In this document: in pieces, positions 47,528-58,365 of the stretch | Layout: each line of letters opens with the position of its first letter | Position numbering within the stretch: position 1 is the stretch's first letter | Source of the DNA: Calliopum simillimum | Taxonomy: Eukaryota; Arthropoda; Insecta; Diptera; Lauxaniidae | Length of the DNA: 64,000 nt | Assembly: GCA_951812925.1 (NCBI GenBank) | Contig: OX638368.1 | Coordinates: 152,444,492-152,508,491 of the forward strand | Direction: 5' to 3' | Made by a program: the position numbers and the translations under genes | Notes under the pieces: model-generated | The model's input: the letters and a program-made list of their open reading frames with translations, nothing else | Databases searched by the model: none | What the model was told of the DNA's origin: nothing

Positions 47528-48532
47528 ATATAAGATAACTTAACTGCGTTCGTTCGCATCAATAAAGCAGCAACGCGATAGATACCTACTCAAATTTAAC
47601 AAAAATTTTTAATGCTTTGATGTGCCAGGAGGCTGGCTTAGGGTAAAGTCGAGTGACAAAGTTCAATAACGTATTTTTTAATAAATTTTTAATAAAATCT
47701 AATAGGTATTAATAGCAGAATTTGAAGGATACATTGAAACATTTCTTATTTTTCGTGCAAAGTGTATGAATGCACACTCGAAATTGAGTTTATTTAGCAT
47801 TAAAATTATAATTTCGTAAGAGAGACATACATGCCTATTGTATTTTTAGGATCGAGTTAATTTTCAGTGTCATACTGGAAAGAATTTCATAAATCAATGA
47901 AATATTGTTACTAAAAACGTGTAAAATTAAGTGAGCCGCAGAGTATTCCTTCATCCACATGCATTAAACCTAAGCCCATAGTTTTTTTCGTCCTTCGTGT
48001 TTTTACACATTAACTTGTTGACCTGTGGCTTAAGTTTTAACCTTGTTAATGGCCATAGTGTAAACTTCATAAACAAAAAAATTTACCAAGTTTATAAACA
48101 TCGCCACAAATTTTCCACTTTTCTCCTCAATTTTAATTACTTAGCTCTTAATGGTTCACTTTGTAGTTTTTTGCTCAATACACTTTTACTTTTATTTTTT
48201 ATTAATTTATGTGCGTTACTTAGTGTTTATGAAAGTTTTTTGCGCCACAGCATCGATGATTTTGCTTTGATGCTTTACAACCCATGGCATTTTTTTACAT
48301 TTTTTTTTGTTTTTTCTAGTTTTTGTTGATGTTCAAGTTAGCTCATGGATTTATTATACAAATTACATTTATTAATTTATTTAAAAAAGTTTTTACGAAT
48401 ATCAGTTTGTTGGATTTCGATTTTATTTGGCGATGAAAAAAAGTACGAGGTCAGAGTAGCGATTTTTGTATATATATATATATAGATTTGCTCCATCACA
48501 TCTAAGATCCGAGCAATCCTTGATTTAAAGTA
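47528..48532. other. Gene-free stretch
   Basis: AT-rich; an (AT)n microsatellite at about 48470-48484. No gene seen. Confidence 0.4.
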
Positions 48533-48854
48533 CAGAAAACGCTATTTTCAAACATATGGCGTACATCCTTAAAGTAGTCTAGTTCACTTTTCGTCTTTAA
48601 AGCGTACTTTTAACTTTTCCAATTGAATCATTAGTTTCCGAGACAAGGTAAAGGTATACAAATTGAATATAGTCCTTTACAAGGATTAGCGATGCCTTTA
48701 CTTCAATCGATGATATCTCGGAAACTGATGATTCAATTGAAAAAGTTAAAAGTACGCTTTAAAGAAGAATCTCAGCGCTATTCAATACCGCTGTTAAAAG
48801 TGAACCGGACTACTTTAAGGATGTACGCCACATGTTTGAAAATAGAGTTTTCTG
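48533..48854. repeat. Foldback with 115-bp arms
   Basis: Left arm 48533-48646 pairs with right arm 48713-48854. Shared blocks: GGCGTACATCCTTAAAGTAG, TTTAAAGCGTACTTTTAACT and TTTCCGAGA. The right arm has about 30 extra bases (CTCAGCGCTATTCAATACCG region). The 79-codon frame at 48692-48931 lies within the right arm and is incidental. Confidence 0.75.
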
Positions 48855-49303
48855 GAGCAAAGCGGAGGTCATTTCGGCTTCAGCGATCAAAAATCTATAA
48901 AAAACATCTACTCTCATTTCATACTTTTTAAACTTTTTCAAAAACGCAGGACTGTGTAATTTATATCTTCAATTAAATCCTTTGGATACATAAAGGTAAT
49001 TTTGCGATTTTTTCAAGTAAAAAACGTAATGTGATATAAAATAAGACTAGAAATATGTAAAAAAATTTAAGCTTAATCAAAAGATCGCATTCTGAAGTTT
49101 GATTGCATTATCTTAATTAACGATTCTAATTTTATGAACTTTAGCCATTATTTGCTTTTTTCAACTTAGGAAATTTGTATAATTTTCATTTAGTCAATTC
49201 AAACCCATTTAAAATTTAATTAATTATCTTAGAAAATCTTGATTAATTACGTTTTATTTATTTTTTTTTTTTTTTTTTTTTTGTATGGGCGGTAGGAGTA
49301 TAC
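48855..49303. other. Gene-free stretch with long T-run
   Basis: A run of about 22 T ends at 49282. The segment 49125-49175 (TTTTATGAACTTTAGCCA, CAACTTAGGAAA) has a diverged counterpart at 52692-52760. No gene. Confidence 0.4.
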
Positions 49304-49886
49304 GATCTGAGGAGTAATTTTTCAAAAGGGGATAAAACCACTACCAACCTCGAACAAACCTAAGAATGCCATCGCCGTAACCATGCTAAAATGCATCCCC
49401 TAGTTCAAAATTCATCATAAAAAATGAATTTTCCCAAGATAAAATCCTGATGAAAAGTCGCATTTCAGAACAAAAGGGCTTATTTCAATACATAACATAA
49501 TTTCATAAATATTTTTAGAGTTTGATACAAAAAGACGTATTTCGAATAGTGGCCACAAGAACTTTTAATATTTCTTATATGCCCCAGGCTATATAGGTGC
49601 TTAAATACCATGCCTATAGACATCAGCATAAACTTCTAAATGGTGAAATAAGAGTGATTTGCAAACAAAACGGCTTATTTTGAAACGTTTCAGAACATAA
49701 GGGCTTATTTCCAAATGTTTTTTACTTTTTGCAATTACTAAAAATGTGTTACAACAAAAATGATAAGGGGATTAGAATCTTTGGTCAACTCCTTATAACA
49801 AGCAGTCCATAAAAGTTTTTTTCCATTGCTGAAAATTTGTTTAACATGGTTTTACGCCCTTTTGAAAAATCACTCCTCATCTCAGC
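49304..49886. mobile_element. 0.58-kb TIR element
   Basis: The ends pair as GAGGAGTAATTTTTCAAAAG and GAGGAGTGATTTTTCAAAAG (inverted at the right), with TAAAACCA following on both sides: roughly 33 of 37 matched. The interior repeats CAGAACAAAAGGGCTTATTT-like words at 49467, 49664 and 49691. No protein. Confidence 0.7.
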
Positions 49887-49944
49887 TTACTTGTGTTATA
49901 TAAAAAGTGCAAACAACGTTCCAATATTCAGTAATATTTCCACA

Positions 49945-50135
49945 GAAAACGAGATCAAAGTACGCAAATGTGGATGGATACTGCAGACTAATTGAAATCC
50001 ACCCAACGAAGCTCAGTACCAAGCCATAGGTTGGACTCTACGATTCAGTAGAGAAATTGATTGACTAAAAGTCACCTCAAAAGGGTCGCTATGTCTGTGG
50101 CAACTCATTTTGGCCCTATGTTCCCCTAAGGAGTA
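49945..50135 (+). mobile_element. Decayed 3' fragment of an RTE-like LINE
   Basis: Aligns with the 3' part of the LINE at 45721-46691: AAAGTACGCAAATGTGGATGG (K-[VL]-R-K-x-G-W), a CCATAGGTTGGACTC block (ALGWNP), and the end TTGGCCCTATGTTCCCCTAAGGAGT (LALCSS and stop region). Too diverged to be the same subfamily. Confidence 0.6.
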
Positions 50136-52280
50136 ACTGTATCATATGGTCACGTATATACTATAATTAAAGAGGATTGTAAATATTTTTGTATATCATT
50201 AATCTCTTTAAAAAATCAATTTTTGTGTACGCTCATGCACAAATTATACAAATTTCAATCACATCTGTCATTAATTGCCAAAGTTTTCAAAACATCAGCT
50301 TCAAGTTTGTTATGCTACTCTGTAAATGGAATTTATATATAAAAGCAAATCCGATAAATTTTCAGAGAAAAAAAACTAAAAAATTCATGAAAAATGGCCA
50401 TAGCAAACGAGCGCGCAAATCAATGATGCTCTGAAAGCAGCTGAAAAGTTTTTGTTCCAGCAAATCGTTTATTGATTGGGTTTGACAAGCACAGTATGCA
50501 AATCAGTCAGCATAGCTATGACTACGACTGTGAAAGGAAGACACCTCCTTCCAATTGGTAGTTGATTCACACCAATCCTATCGATCGACAACAAGTCATG
50601 TTGTACTCAAACAGTGAGACCAGTTAGCTTAGAAGTGTTTCAATGTAATTTTCAATTTTATATTCCCTGACTGGGATTTAAAATACTTAAACCATTTGAA
50701 GCCGCTTGAAATCAATAAAATAGTAAAGATTTTCAAACGAATTTTTTCCGAGATAGCCGGATAATATAAAGAATTTTCGACAAAACCGAAAAGTTAATAT
50801 TCATAAATAGAAAAATATTGAAAGAGCCGAAAAAACTGATTAAAGTCGAAAGACACAGTAGTATCAATCAATAGGTTAGACGCCAGATGGACCTGAGTAT
50901 GCAAAAAATAAGTACAGAAAGTTGAACTCAAATTCTTATGCGTGGAGCCCAAAGTAATAAGAAAGTGGATCTGCGGCCAGCCCAAACATCTTTTTCCATA
51001 GGTACTTGGTATTTATAGGAGTGTTTATATTATGGAAAAGTTTTATTTGGGAAACAGTCCAGGATAATGTTATTTGAGTTAGCTCAGAAAATTGTGGTCG
51101 CAAATTAATATAAATTATCCCACTGTCCAACTGTGTGTGAGCAAAAAGAAAAGCCACATTTAGGTAACTGGTAATAAAAAAAAAAAAACAGTGAAACAAA
51201 ATTTAAAATAATAAAAAGTTAAAATAGCTAATGGAGAACGTTCCCGTTAGTGGATTTGTATAACATGAATGAAATGACAAGAATAAATTCAATGTAGCGG
51301 CAGCCACAACAGAGTGATGTTTGAATTTTGCTTTTAGCACTTTAAATGAAACAAAAACAAAAGAAATTACAACAAATTCCAATAAAAAGAATGTAGCTAA
51401 TTTACATTTTTTTATTGGCAAAAATTTAAGGCAAATAGCAAAAAAATAAAAAATTGCAAAAATTTCATTCAATTAAAAGTTTTGTGTTCGTTTGTGTTTA
51501 AAAGTTCAAGCTGATTTTTATTATTTTTCTTTATCGTTTTCAATTTGCAAATATTTATTTATTTATTTTTTTTTTCAAATGAAGTCCAAGTACTGGAAAT
51601 AATTTCAATACTATTACTTTAAAAAGTCATTACAGAATTATATACATGGGCTATCCTCTGGATGATGGCAAAATGTTTCAAATATTTTTAATTTAGTGTT
51701 GTATTAACTTTTTATAGTTATTGTTTAAATTATGAACAAATCGAAAGCACAAAAAAATTATGGAAAAACTTTTCTTTTTATGGTATGACAAACAATATCC
51801 AACATCGACCATATAAATTCATTCTTTCTAGCAGAATCCTAGGTTAAAAGTCGCAAGCACTCCACTAAAAAGAAAAATTTTATTCATTGAATCTACTGAA
51901 ACTCTAATTTCATTAAAAGCTTCATGAAATTTTTTGAAGATGAAAATTTTCACTAAGGTTTCTATAAACCCAGTGAAACTAAATTTTCCTTTCATTAAAT
52001 TTGGTGACAATGGTAAATTTTTTGATAAATTTAATGGAATTTTTATTGAAAATTGTAGACTAGGTTTAGTCATAATGAAAAAATTTTCACAAAACCAAAA
52101 TGCATTTTTGGATAGCGAAAGATTATGATCGAAAAATTTTCGAACATGATACCCATTAACGAAGTGGGGATTATGTCCGGTGGGATTATGTCCGGTAGCC
52201 CTGACTGACGTGTCAAATGTGTGCGAAAGTGGTGCAAAACTAAATAAAGAATTAAATATAGTTACATATATTAGATAGGT
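50136..52280. other. Gene-free stretch
   Basis: About 2.1 kb of AT-rich DNA with one dispersed repeat (50868-50985). No gene recognised. The short frames on both strands near 51200-52130 lack any family signature. Confidence 0.4.
50868..50985 (+). repeat. Dispersed repeat, copy B
   Basis: ATAGGTTAGACGCCAGATGG ... CTGAGTATGCAAAAAATA ... CAAATTCTTATGCGTGGAGC aligns with copy A at 33256-33385, same orientation, diverged. Confidence 0.45.
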
Positions 52281-53307
52281 TCATCCCGAAACCGACTCGG
52301 AAGTAAGAAGGACTCTTAAAAACGATATCTGTATCATTTTTTTTTTTCGTCCCGAGGAAAACTAATGAAGCACTTTTGATTCTTCTGAAGGCCTATTTTG
52401 GCTAAAAAAACATGTTTTTTTGTTACAACATATTTTTCATTACAAAATGGATACCCGAGGCTGCTTTAAAAATAAAGATTATGTTCTTACAAAAATTTTG
52501 GCGTTTAAAAATTATAAATTTCGCGACCAAATCCGATTTTTTACTCAATAGCAAAGCATCTAACAAAATAAATAAATTATGCAAAAAAGTCTTAGAATTA
52601 TCCAAAAAAAACATATGAATTTTTTCTGAATTTTTTGAGATATTTTTTAATTTTTCAAAACTTTGTCAAAAATTTCCACAAATTATACTAATTTTATGAA
52701 CTTTAGTCAATGTTTTTGCAAGAATCGAAAATTCCATGCATTTTCCAACTTAGAATATTATGACAATTAGGAGAAGAGAAAAAACTACTGAACATGGCTA
52801 TGGTGACATATGTTTCGGTCACCGCCACGTAACCATCATCAGACCAATTTATGTTTTATTTAATTTATTTTAAATTAAATGAAATAACAATTGAAAAATT
52901 TTTGAACTTTTTGTCTGAGGCCGGGATCGATCTATGAACTTTTCGAAATCAATCTCTCTACATAGCGCATTTATCAACGGACTGCGCTGTGTGCCCTCGG
53001 AAAAATTGGTAGCTTAAGTGCCTATATGCAAAACGTACAAAAATCGATTTTGGAAAGCGAATATTGTCTATACCCATAAAAAAATTATATTTTAAGAATA
53101 AACTTACTTTATTTTGGAAGCACCCTTGGATATCCGTTTTGTAATGAAAAAAAAGCTATGACCAAAAAACATGTTTTTTTTTAGCCAAAATGGGTGTTCA
53201 GTAGAATCAAAAGTGATCCATTGATTTTTCTTGAAATGAAAAAAAAAAAAAAAATGAGGATATCGTGTTTAAGAGTCCTTCTAAGTTTTGAGTCGGTTTC
53301 GGGATGT
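52281..53307. mobile_element. Family X foldback, about 1 kb
   Basis: The left end CATCCCGAAACCGACTC and its complement at 53291-53307 begin arms of about 210 bp. Each arm has AAGGACTCTTAAA-ACGATATC, the GATTCTTCTGAA / TTCAGTAGAATC block, a TTTTGGCTAAAAAAACATG block and an ATGGATACCC / GGATATCCG block. The 550-bp interior holds a hammerhead-like motif (52801-52846). Single-arm relatives lie at 10058-11975 (interrupted) and 28655-28735. Confidence 0.75.
52801..52846 (-). ncRNA. Hammerhead-like ribozyme motif (candidate), best paired
   Basis: Minus strand: TGGT, CTGATGA (52842-52836), one extra T, GGTTAC, GTGGCG, GTGACC, GAA, AC-ATAT-GT, C, ACCA. Stem I TGGT/ACCA (4 bp), stem II GGTTAC/GTGACC (6 bp with one wobble), stem III AC/GT with an ATAT loop, cleavage triplet GUC. 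Apart from the extra T after CTGATGA this fits a type I hammerhead. No Penelope-like coding sequence directly adjoins it. Confidence 0.5.
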
Positions 53308-54215
53308 TTGTTTTTGCTTCATACAGAATCAACTCGGTCTCACATACATATATTAGACTGTATCCCGATTATCCTCAAAAATCTGAAACAGGTTGTAAAG
53401 TGAACGAAGAATTTTAAAACTTTTTTTTAATGCTATTGTCGTAAGTTTATTTCGCTTGTTACGAAGAAAATTAAAAAAGCCGCACTTACCGCGTCCGCAT
53501 TTATTTAAAGTATTTAAGTAATTATAAAAAGCTTTTAGCTTGCATTACAGAAAAGGTTTATCCTCAGTGTGTGCTGCACTAAAATGAAATTTTTTAAGGT
53601 TGGGTATTTCATGTGGCAGTAATGTGCAACGCCACTTGCCACTTGCAACAAATTTGGAGCGCAGACATTTGAAATCATTTTGATTGTTTCTTCCATTTTT
53701 TTTTATTTTGTGGTTTTTTATTTCGTGCCGTTCAGAGTCAATCGACCGCACAACATTTGCAGCAGCGGCTATAACTTACTACAACTTTTGCTAAGACTAC
53801 ACTTATGTATGCATGTATGTGCATTACAACTTATCTTCCAACTTAGTGCTACAATTTACACAATTACGAAATGCAATTTTTATTTTGCATTCAACAACTT
53901 GAAATGAAACTGTGCGAAAAGCATAGGATATGGTCATGTTGTTAGGTTTTAACTTCTTTGCCTAGAACGCTAAAACTACTAGAGAAATTGTTGTAGCTTT
54001 ATGAGTGCATTTTTTACTATCGGGAGTTGTTTTAAATATGATGCTGCGAAGTGGACAATCTGAAAAAATTTTTTTTCTACTCATGGGAATTACTATGCAA
54101 CTTTACATATCAACCATTTTTGGTATATGGGCATTTCTCAGAAACGTTTAACCTATATAAGTATGTCAAAAGTGTAAGTTGTAATTACTCAAAGTAGTAA
54201 TTATTTTTTGTGAAT
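53308..54215. other. Gene-free stretch
   Basis: AT-rich; nothing recognised until the Penelope-like fragment. Confidence 0.4.
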
Positions 54216-54497
54216 ATTGGCCCGTCCACATACTTGTTAATGTTTGGGGAAACCAAGAGAAGTTTAAAAGAACGCATAAATGAACATAAACGAAACAAAA
54301 ATCCAGATCATGTTATTTACAATAATATTGTTACTAATAAACATACATTTGATTTTCAAGGTGTTGAAATTGTAGACATTAAAAACGACTACAAAAAAAG
54401 ATTACTGTCTGAGATAATGTTTATCAACAGTGATTAAAACAACATCAATAGACAAGAAGATGTCTGTAAACTAAATAACACCTACAAACGGTTATTA
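54216..54497 (+). pseudogene. GIY-YIG endonuclease domain of Penelope-like element
   Basis: Encodes FGETKRSLKERINEHKRNKN, then HTFDFQGVEIVDIKNDYKKR and LLSEIMFINSD-stop; after the TAA the frame continues as NNINRQEDVCKLNNTYKRLL, which also matches the usual Penelope C-terminus. The GETKRSL...EHK pattern and the ILDIE-type helix identify the family. The canonical Y-V-G is F-G here, the start is truncated, and an in-frame TAA at 54435 breaks the end. It belongs to a different lineage from the copy at 42 kb, since the sequences differ greatly. Confidence 0.8.
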
Positions 54498-54751
54498 TAA
54501 AAGAACTTTCAATCTTAAAAAATTAAAAATAAAAGTTCCTAAATTAAAAAAAAAAAAAAAATTTTTGACTACTAGTGTAACTACTGTGAAATGTACAGTT
54601 TCTTGGCTGATGGTTGAGAATGGGTTTTTACTCTTATACTTTTCAATGTTTTTTATATGTCTCTTGTTGGTATACACTTTTTTGATGTTGCTTTACATGC
54701 ATTTTTAAACATTTTATTGTTCACTTTGTGTTAAGTTAGGATCTAACTTTA

Positions 54752-56558
54752 ATCTTCTCTTCTTATACGAGCTAAAATTGTATGTTTATGAATATATATA
54801 TATGTATATATATAAATATATATGTGCCCAAATTTTTCTCGAGAACGAATGTAGCGATTTTAATGAAACTTGGAATAGTGTTAGATATTAGCATACAATG
54901 AAGAATGAGCTATGCTTGAACTTTGTAAATGCTCACCAGGGGGCGTGGCGCTGCCCTAAATTTTAAAATTGATTTAGTCATAACTCGCAAACCATTCAAG
55001 TTATTTCGATGAAATTTGGTAAGCGGGTGCGGCTTAATAATAGCTTATAATAGACAAAAAGTGGGCGGGATCAAAGAAGTTCCACGCCCACTTTTTGACT
55101 CTTGAAAATTTTAATTCAATACTTCTCGAAAATGACTCCAACAATTTTAATGATAATTTAGGAGATGTTACCTCGGCAAACAGGGATTATTATTAGATAC
55201 GCCGTTATATTAGAAAAACTCGTTGAAGGGCGTGGCACCGCCCACAAAAATATAAAACGGTATAAAAAGAAAACTAATAAAGCAAACATTCTGAAATTAA
55301 CTGTGAGGAGTCTAATTGCTATAGGGCATCTCTGATCTGAGAGTGGGCGAAATATCGCAGTTGCGCGTGGGACCTCCCATACAAGCAAAATACGTAAAAT
55401 GCTTTATCTCGCAAATGTTTCCAGATATTTTAATGAAATTCGGTATGTAGGTACTTTTTATCAATTCGTTTTAATAATCGAAAAGTGGGCGGTATCGAAG
55501 AAGTGCCACGCCCCCTTTTTAACCATTGAAAATTTTAATTCAATATTTCTCGAAAATGACTCCAACAATTTTAATGATAATTAAGGAGATGTTACCACTG
55601 CCAACAGGGATTAATATGTGATATAACGTTATATTGGGAAAATACGTTGAAGGGCGTGGCACCGCCCACAAAAAAAATAATACGCAATAAAAAGAAAACT
55701 ACTAAAGCAATCTTTTTGAATTTAACTGCAGGGAGTCTACTTGCTATTAGGCACCTATGACCTGAAAGTGGACAAAATATCGCCGGTGTGCGTGGAACCT
55801 CCCATAGAAGTAAAACAAATTAAAAGCTATTTCTCACAAATGGTACAACATATTTTGATTAAATTTGTTATGCGGATCTGTATCATGAGTATCTAAAGCA
55901 TACCGAAAAATAGGCTTTGTTCAATAATTGCCACGCCCACTTTTTATCAAAATAAAAAATTTTGGTAAATAACTCAGGCACAAAAAAAAAATGGAATTAA
56001 CTTTTTGATTCTTATATGCAGCCTTATGTACTTTTTGACGCTGAATCCGTCTGCATTACAGAACTTTCATTACACCTGCAGGATTTTGAAATATCCTTGC
56101 TTGAATTTGAAGAAAACGTTGTACAGCATAGCTACAAAGAAAAGTAAAATTCTTTTTTATTAATAGTATTGAATAGCCACAATCTTCCTTATCAAAATAT
56201 CCTTTCAGATTTTTACAATAGGACTCTTTTTTTCCGATTTATGATCCTTTGAAGATAAGATATTTCAGCCCCCATACAAAAGACGAAATATTTTGGGTTT
56301 GTGGCATATCCCATTAATTAATTTTAGGGAATTCTATTTCACCAAAAAAAATTAGAGTTTTTGATATTTTTCTATGCTATTCGTTATTTTCCGAGTTTTT
56401 TCTTATTATTGTTCTCATCGGTTTATTTATCATTTTGAAAGCATGACCATTAGAGGTGAAAAGGTACAAGTTTCAGAACAAAAAATAGCTATGAATAAAA
56501 ACATCGACTAAAATAATAAAATCAACAATCTGACCGAGCAGGGTCTCCAGGTACTATA
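54752..56558 (-). mobile_element. 1.8-kb modular dispersed repeat, copy 2
   Basis: Reverse-orientation copy of 38660-40470 with the same two ends (ATCTTCTCTTCTTATACGAG at the left, GTCTCCAGGTACTATA at the right) and nearly the same length. The same GTGGGCG/CACGCCC modules recur (near 55068, 55505 and 55935 on the plus strand). Where copy 1 has (AAAC)n, this copy has an (AT/TATG)n run (54791-54830). It interrupts a Penelope-like element and is thus younger than it. Confidence 0.75.
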
Positions 56559-56702
56559 ATTTTATATCAGAAGTCTGTGTCACTGTTTGGCATTTGTGAT
56601 TTTTTTGAAGAATTTTTTTTGCAGTAATTTTGTAAGTTTTTTGTGTGATTAGTGTTAAAAAAAAAATATTGTATTTATTTAAATATTTAATTTTTTAGTG
56701 TA

Positions 56703-56742
56703 AACCTGATGAGGTCAACGATTTGTTGACGAAACGTCGAAA
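56703..56742 (+). ncRNA. Hammerhead-like ribozyme motif (candidate)
   Basis: Plus strand: CTGATGA (56706-56712), one extra G, GTCAAC, GATTT, GTTGAC (perfect 6-bp stem II), GAAAC (56731-56735), GTC. Stem III would be the minimal AC/GT. Stem I is poor (C followed by A-rich sequence), so this copy has probably decayed. It lies in the 3' part of the Penelope-like element. Confidence 0.45.
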
Positions 56743-56790
56743 AATATAAAATAAATTTGTGTCTTTAAATGAATGCATTAGTGTTTTTAA

Positions 56791-57304
56791 TAACCTAGGC
56801 AAGTTTGCTCCAACAGATCAACTAAACCAACTTAAACTTGTTTCATATTTTTGCGCGCTATTTCGCTTTTAGTTTGAGCGTTAAGTATATCATTTCTATA
56901 ATTTTTTGAGCCTTACATTGTTTTTTTTTTGTTATTTTTTTTCAACGAAATGACGCCCAAATCGAACGAAATAAAGTCTTAATTTTGGGCGCTATTGCCA
57001 AAACGGTTAGCTCACAAATTTATATGATAAGATTTGGGCATTATTTTGTTTTTGTTTTTGGACATTATTTCATTGGGCGTTATTCCCTAACGCCCAGAAA
57101 GCAATGATAGATTGCACTAAAATGTTGGGAAAAACTGAAACGGGACTGTTTTCGGTGTCAGTCATATATGAAAAATCAGTGTGAATTGAAATCCTGGCTG
57201 TTTTTTTTTCCCGAAATATTGTTTTTTTACCAAGTTTTCTTCACGAGTTATTGAATTTTGAACAACTTAAGCTAAAAACAGAAAAAAAGATATTCATTCT
57301 CAAC
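56791..57304. other. Gene-free stretch
   Basis: Contains repeated GGGCGYTATT and CGCCCA words (56950-57105) recalling GTGGGC words near 660-780. No gene. Confidence 0.4.
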
Positions 57305-57550
57305 AAAGAGTTTTTTAGATAATCCAATTAAATTTCACTCTAATACTTAAGTCTATAAATGCACGCTCTAAGCTAAAACTAGACGAACTCGGACAAGAGA
57401 GCGTGGTACCTCCTATATAATCCACAGCTTTTTTGAGATAATCCAACCTCATATCACACATACACTAAGAACTATAAATGCAAGCTCTGAGCTAAAACTT
57501 GGTGAACTCGGAAAAGAGGGCGTGGCACCTCCCATTTAAGCAAAATTTAC
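57305..57550. repeat. Two tandem units of about 122 bp
   Basis: Both units share AGATAATCCAA, CTATAAATGCA, GCTCTRAGCTAAAACT, GAACTCGGA and GAGNGCGTGGYACCTCC. The second unit follows directly. G/C-rich GGGCGTGGCACCTCCCAT resembles the module of the 1.8-kb repeat. Confidence 0.7.
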
Positions 57551-58135
57551 AAAATACTGCATTGTAGGGCTTTTTTTTTTTTTTTTTTTGGCCACACACT
57601 GGTTCAAAATCCTAAAACGGTCGAAAAAAAAAAGTTTTTTTATACTAACTTTTTATGGACCGTATTGTCTAACAGATATTCCTAGACCTCAAAAAATTTA
57701 TAAGAAAGATCCAGGTATTCCTCAAATGCTCTTGGGATTTCTCCAAAATCAGTTTGCAATGGTTATGAAAAAAGCCCAGAACTAATTTATACCACGTTAT
57801 ACCACCAAGATTTTTCGGATTTAAGTAGATTGAAATCTTTTCTAACACATACAAAAAAATTGAGGTGCCTTTTTTTGCCCTTTTAGTTTGACGCGGTTTT
57901 TTCTAAAGCAACCAGAGGAAAATTTAACTCATATTGCTGGCTAAGTGTCAATATGTGATGCTCGCCCGAAATGATAAAATTTGTATGTTATTATACAGCT
58001 TATACTCCAGGGTAAAGGAATCTAAGACCCATTCTTATGTAGATCAATTAAAAGTTGCACACATCTCTATCAAAGTTAAAGTTTTGAAATAAATTTTTAA
58101 ATAAGATATAAAAATTGTGCAAGTGTTGTTTTTTG
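57551..58135. other. Gene-free stretch
   Basis: A T-run of about 20 near 57571-57590; no gene seen. Confidence 0.4.
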
Positions 58136-58365
58136 TTATTTCGAATCCGCCATTTTGTTTTTTAAAAATCTAATATCAGATTCGGAATCAGTGACCCCAA
58201 AAACCCCCGAGTAAATTTGTTTGTTAGATTTGGTTGAATATTTATTCAAATCGTCCGCCATTTTGAATCTGCCATTTTTTTTTTTTAAAAATCTAACATC
58301 AAATTCGTAATCAGCGACCTCGAAAACCCCCAGGTAAAAAATTTCGTCTCGAAACTTTAATGATT
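58136..58365. repeat. Two tandem units of about 121 bp (GCCATTTT family)
   Basis: Units near 58143 and 58264 share CCATTTTGT/CCATTTTTTT, TAAAAATCTAA, ATCAGATTCGGAATCAG and a CCCC-rich end. On the minus strand the two units yield two similar peptides (VFEVADYEFDVRFLK and VFGVTDSESDIRFLK), so the 115-codon frame at 58136-58483 is a by-product of the duplication. AAAATGGCGGA-type repeats are frequent in insect genomes. Confidence 0.65.

Larger units (their letters stand above)
54216..56790 (+). mobile_element. Penelope-like retroelement split by the 1.8-kb repeat
   Basis: The nuclease coding part is at 54216-54497, the 3' non-coding part runs to 54751 and resumes at 56559, where a hammerhead-like motif (56703-56742) occurs. 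The 1.8-kb modular repeat (54752-56558, inverted) interrupts it. Assignment of 56559-56790 to the same element rests on that motif and on removal of the insertion giving a plausible spacing. The downstream end is not sharply defined. Confidence 0.55.

Noticed and set aside
52915..53005. GAGGCCGGGATCGATC... segment as a tRNA gene
   Set aside because: It lacks a proper A box and D arm; only a vague resemblance in base composition.
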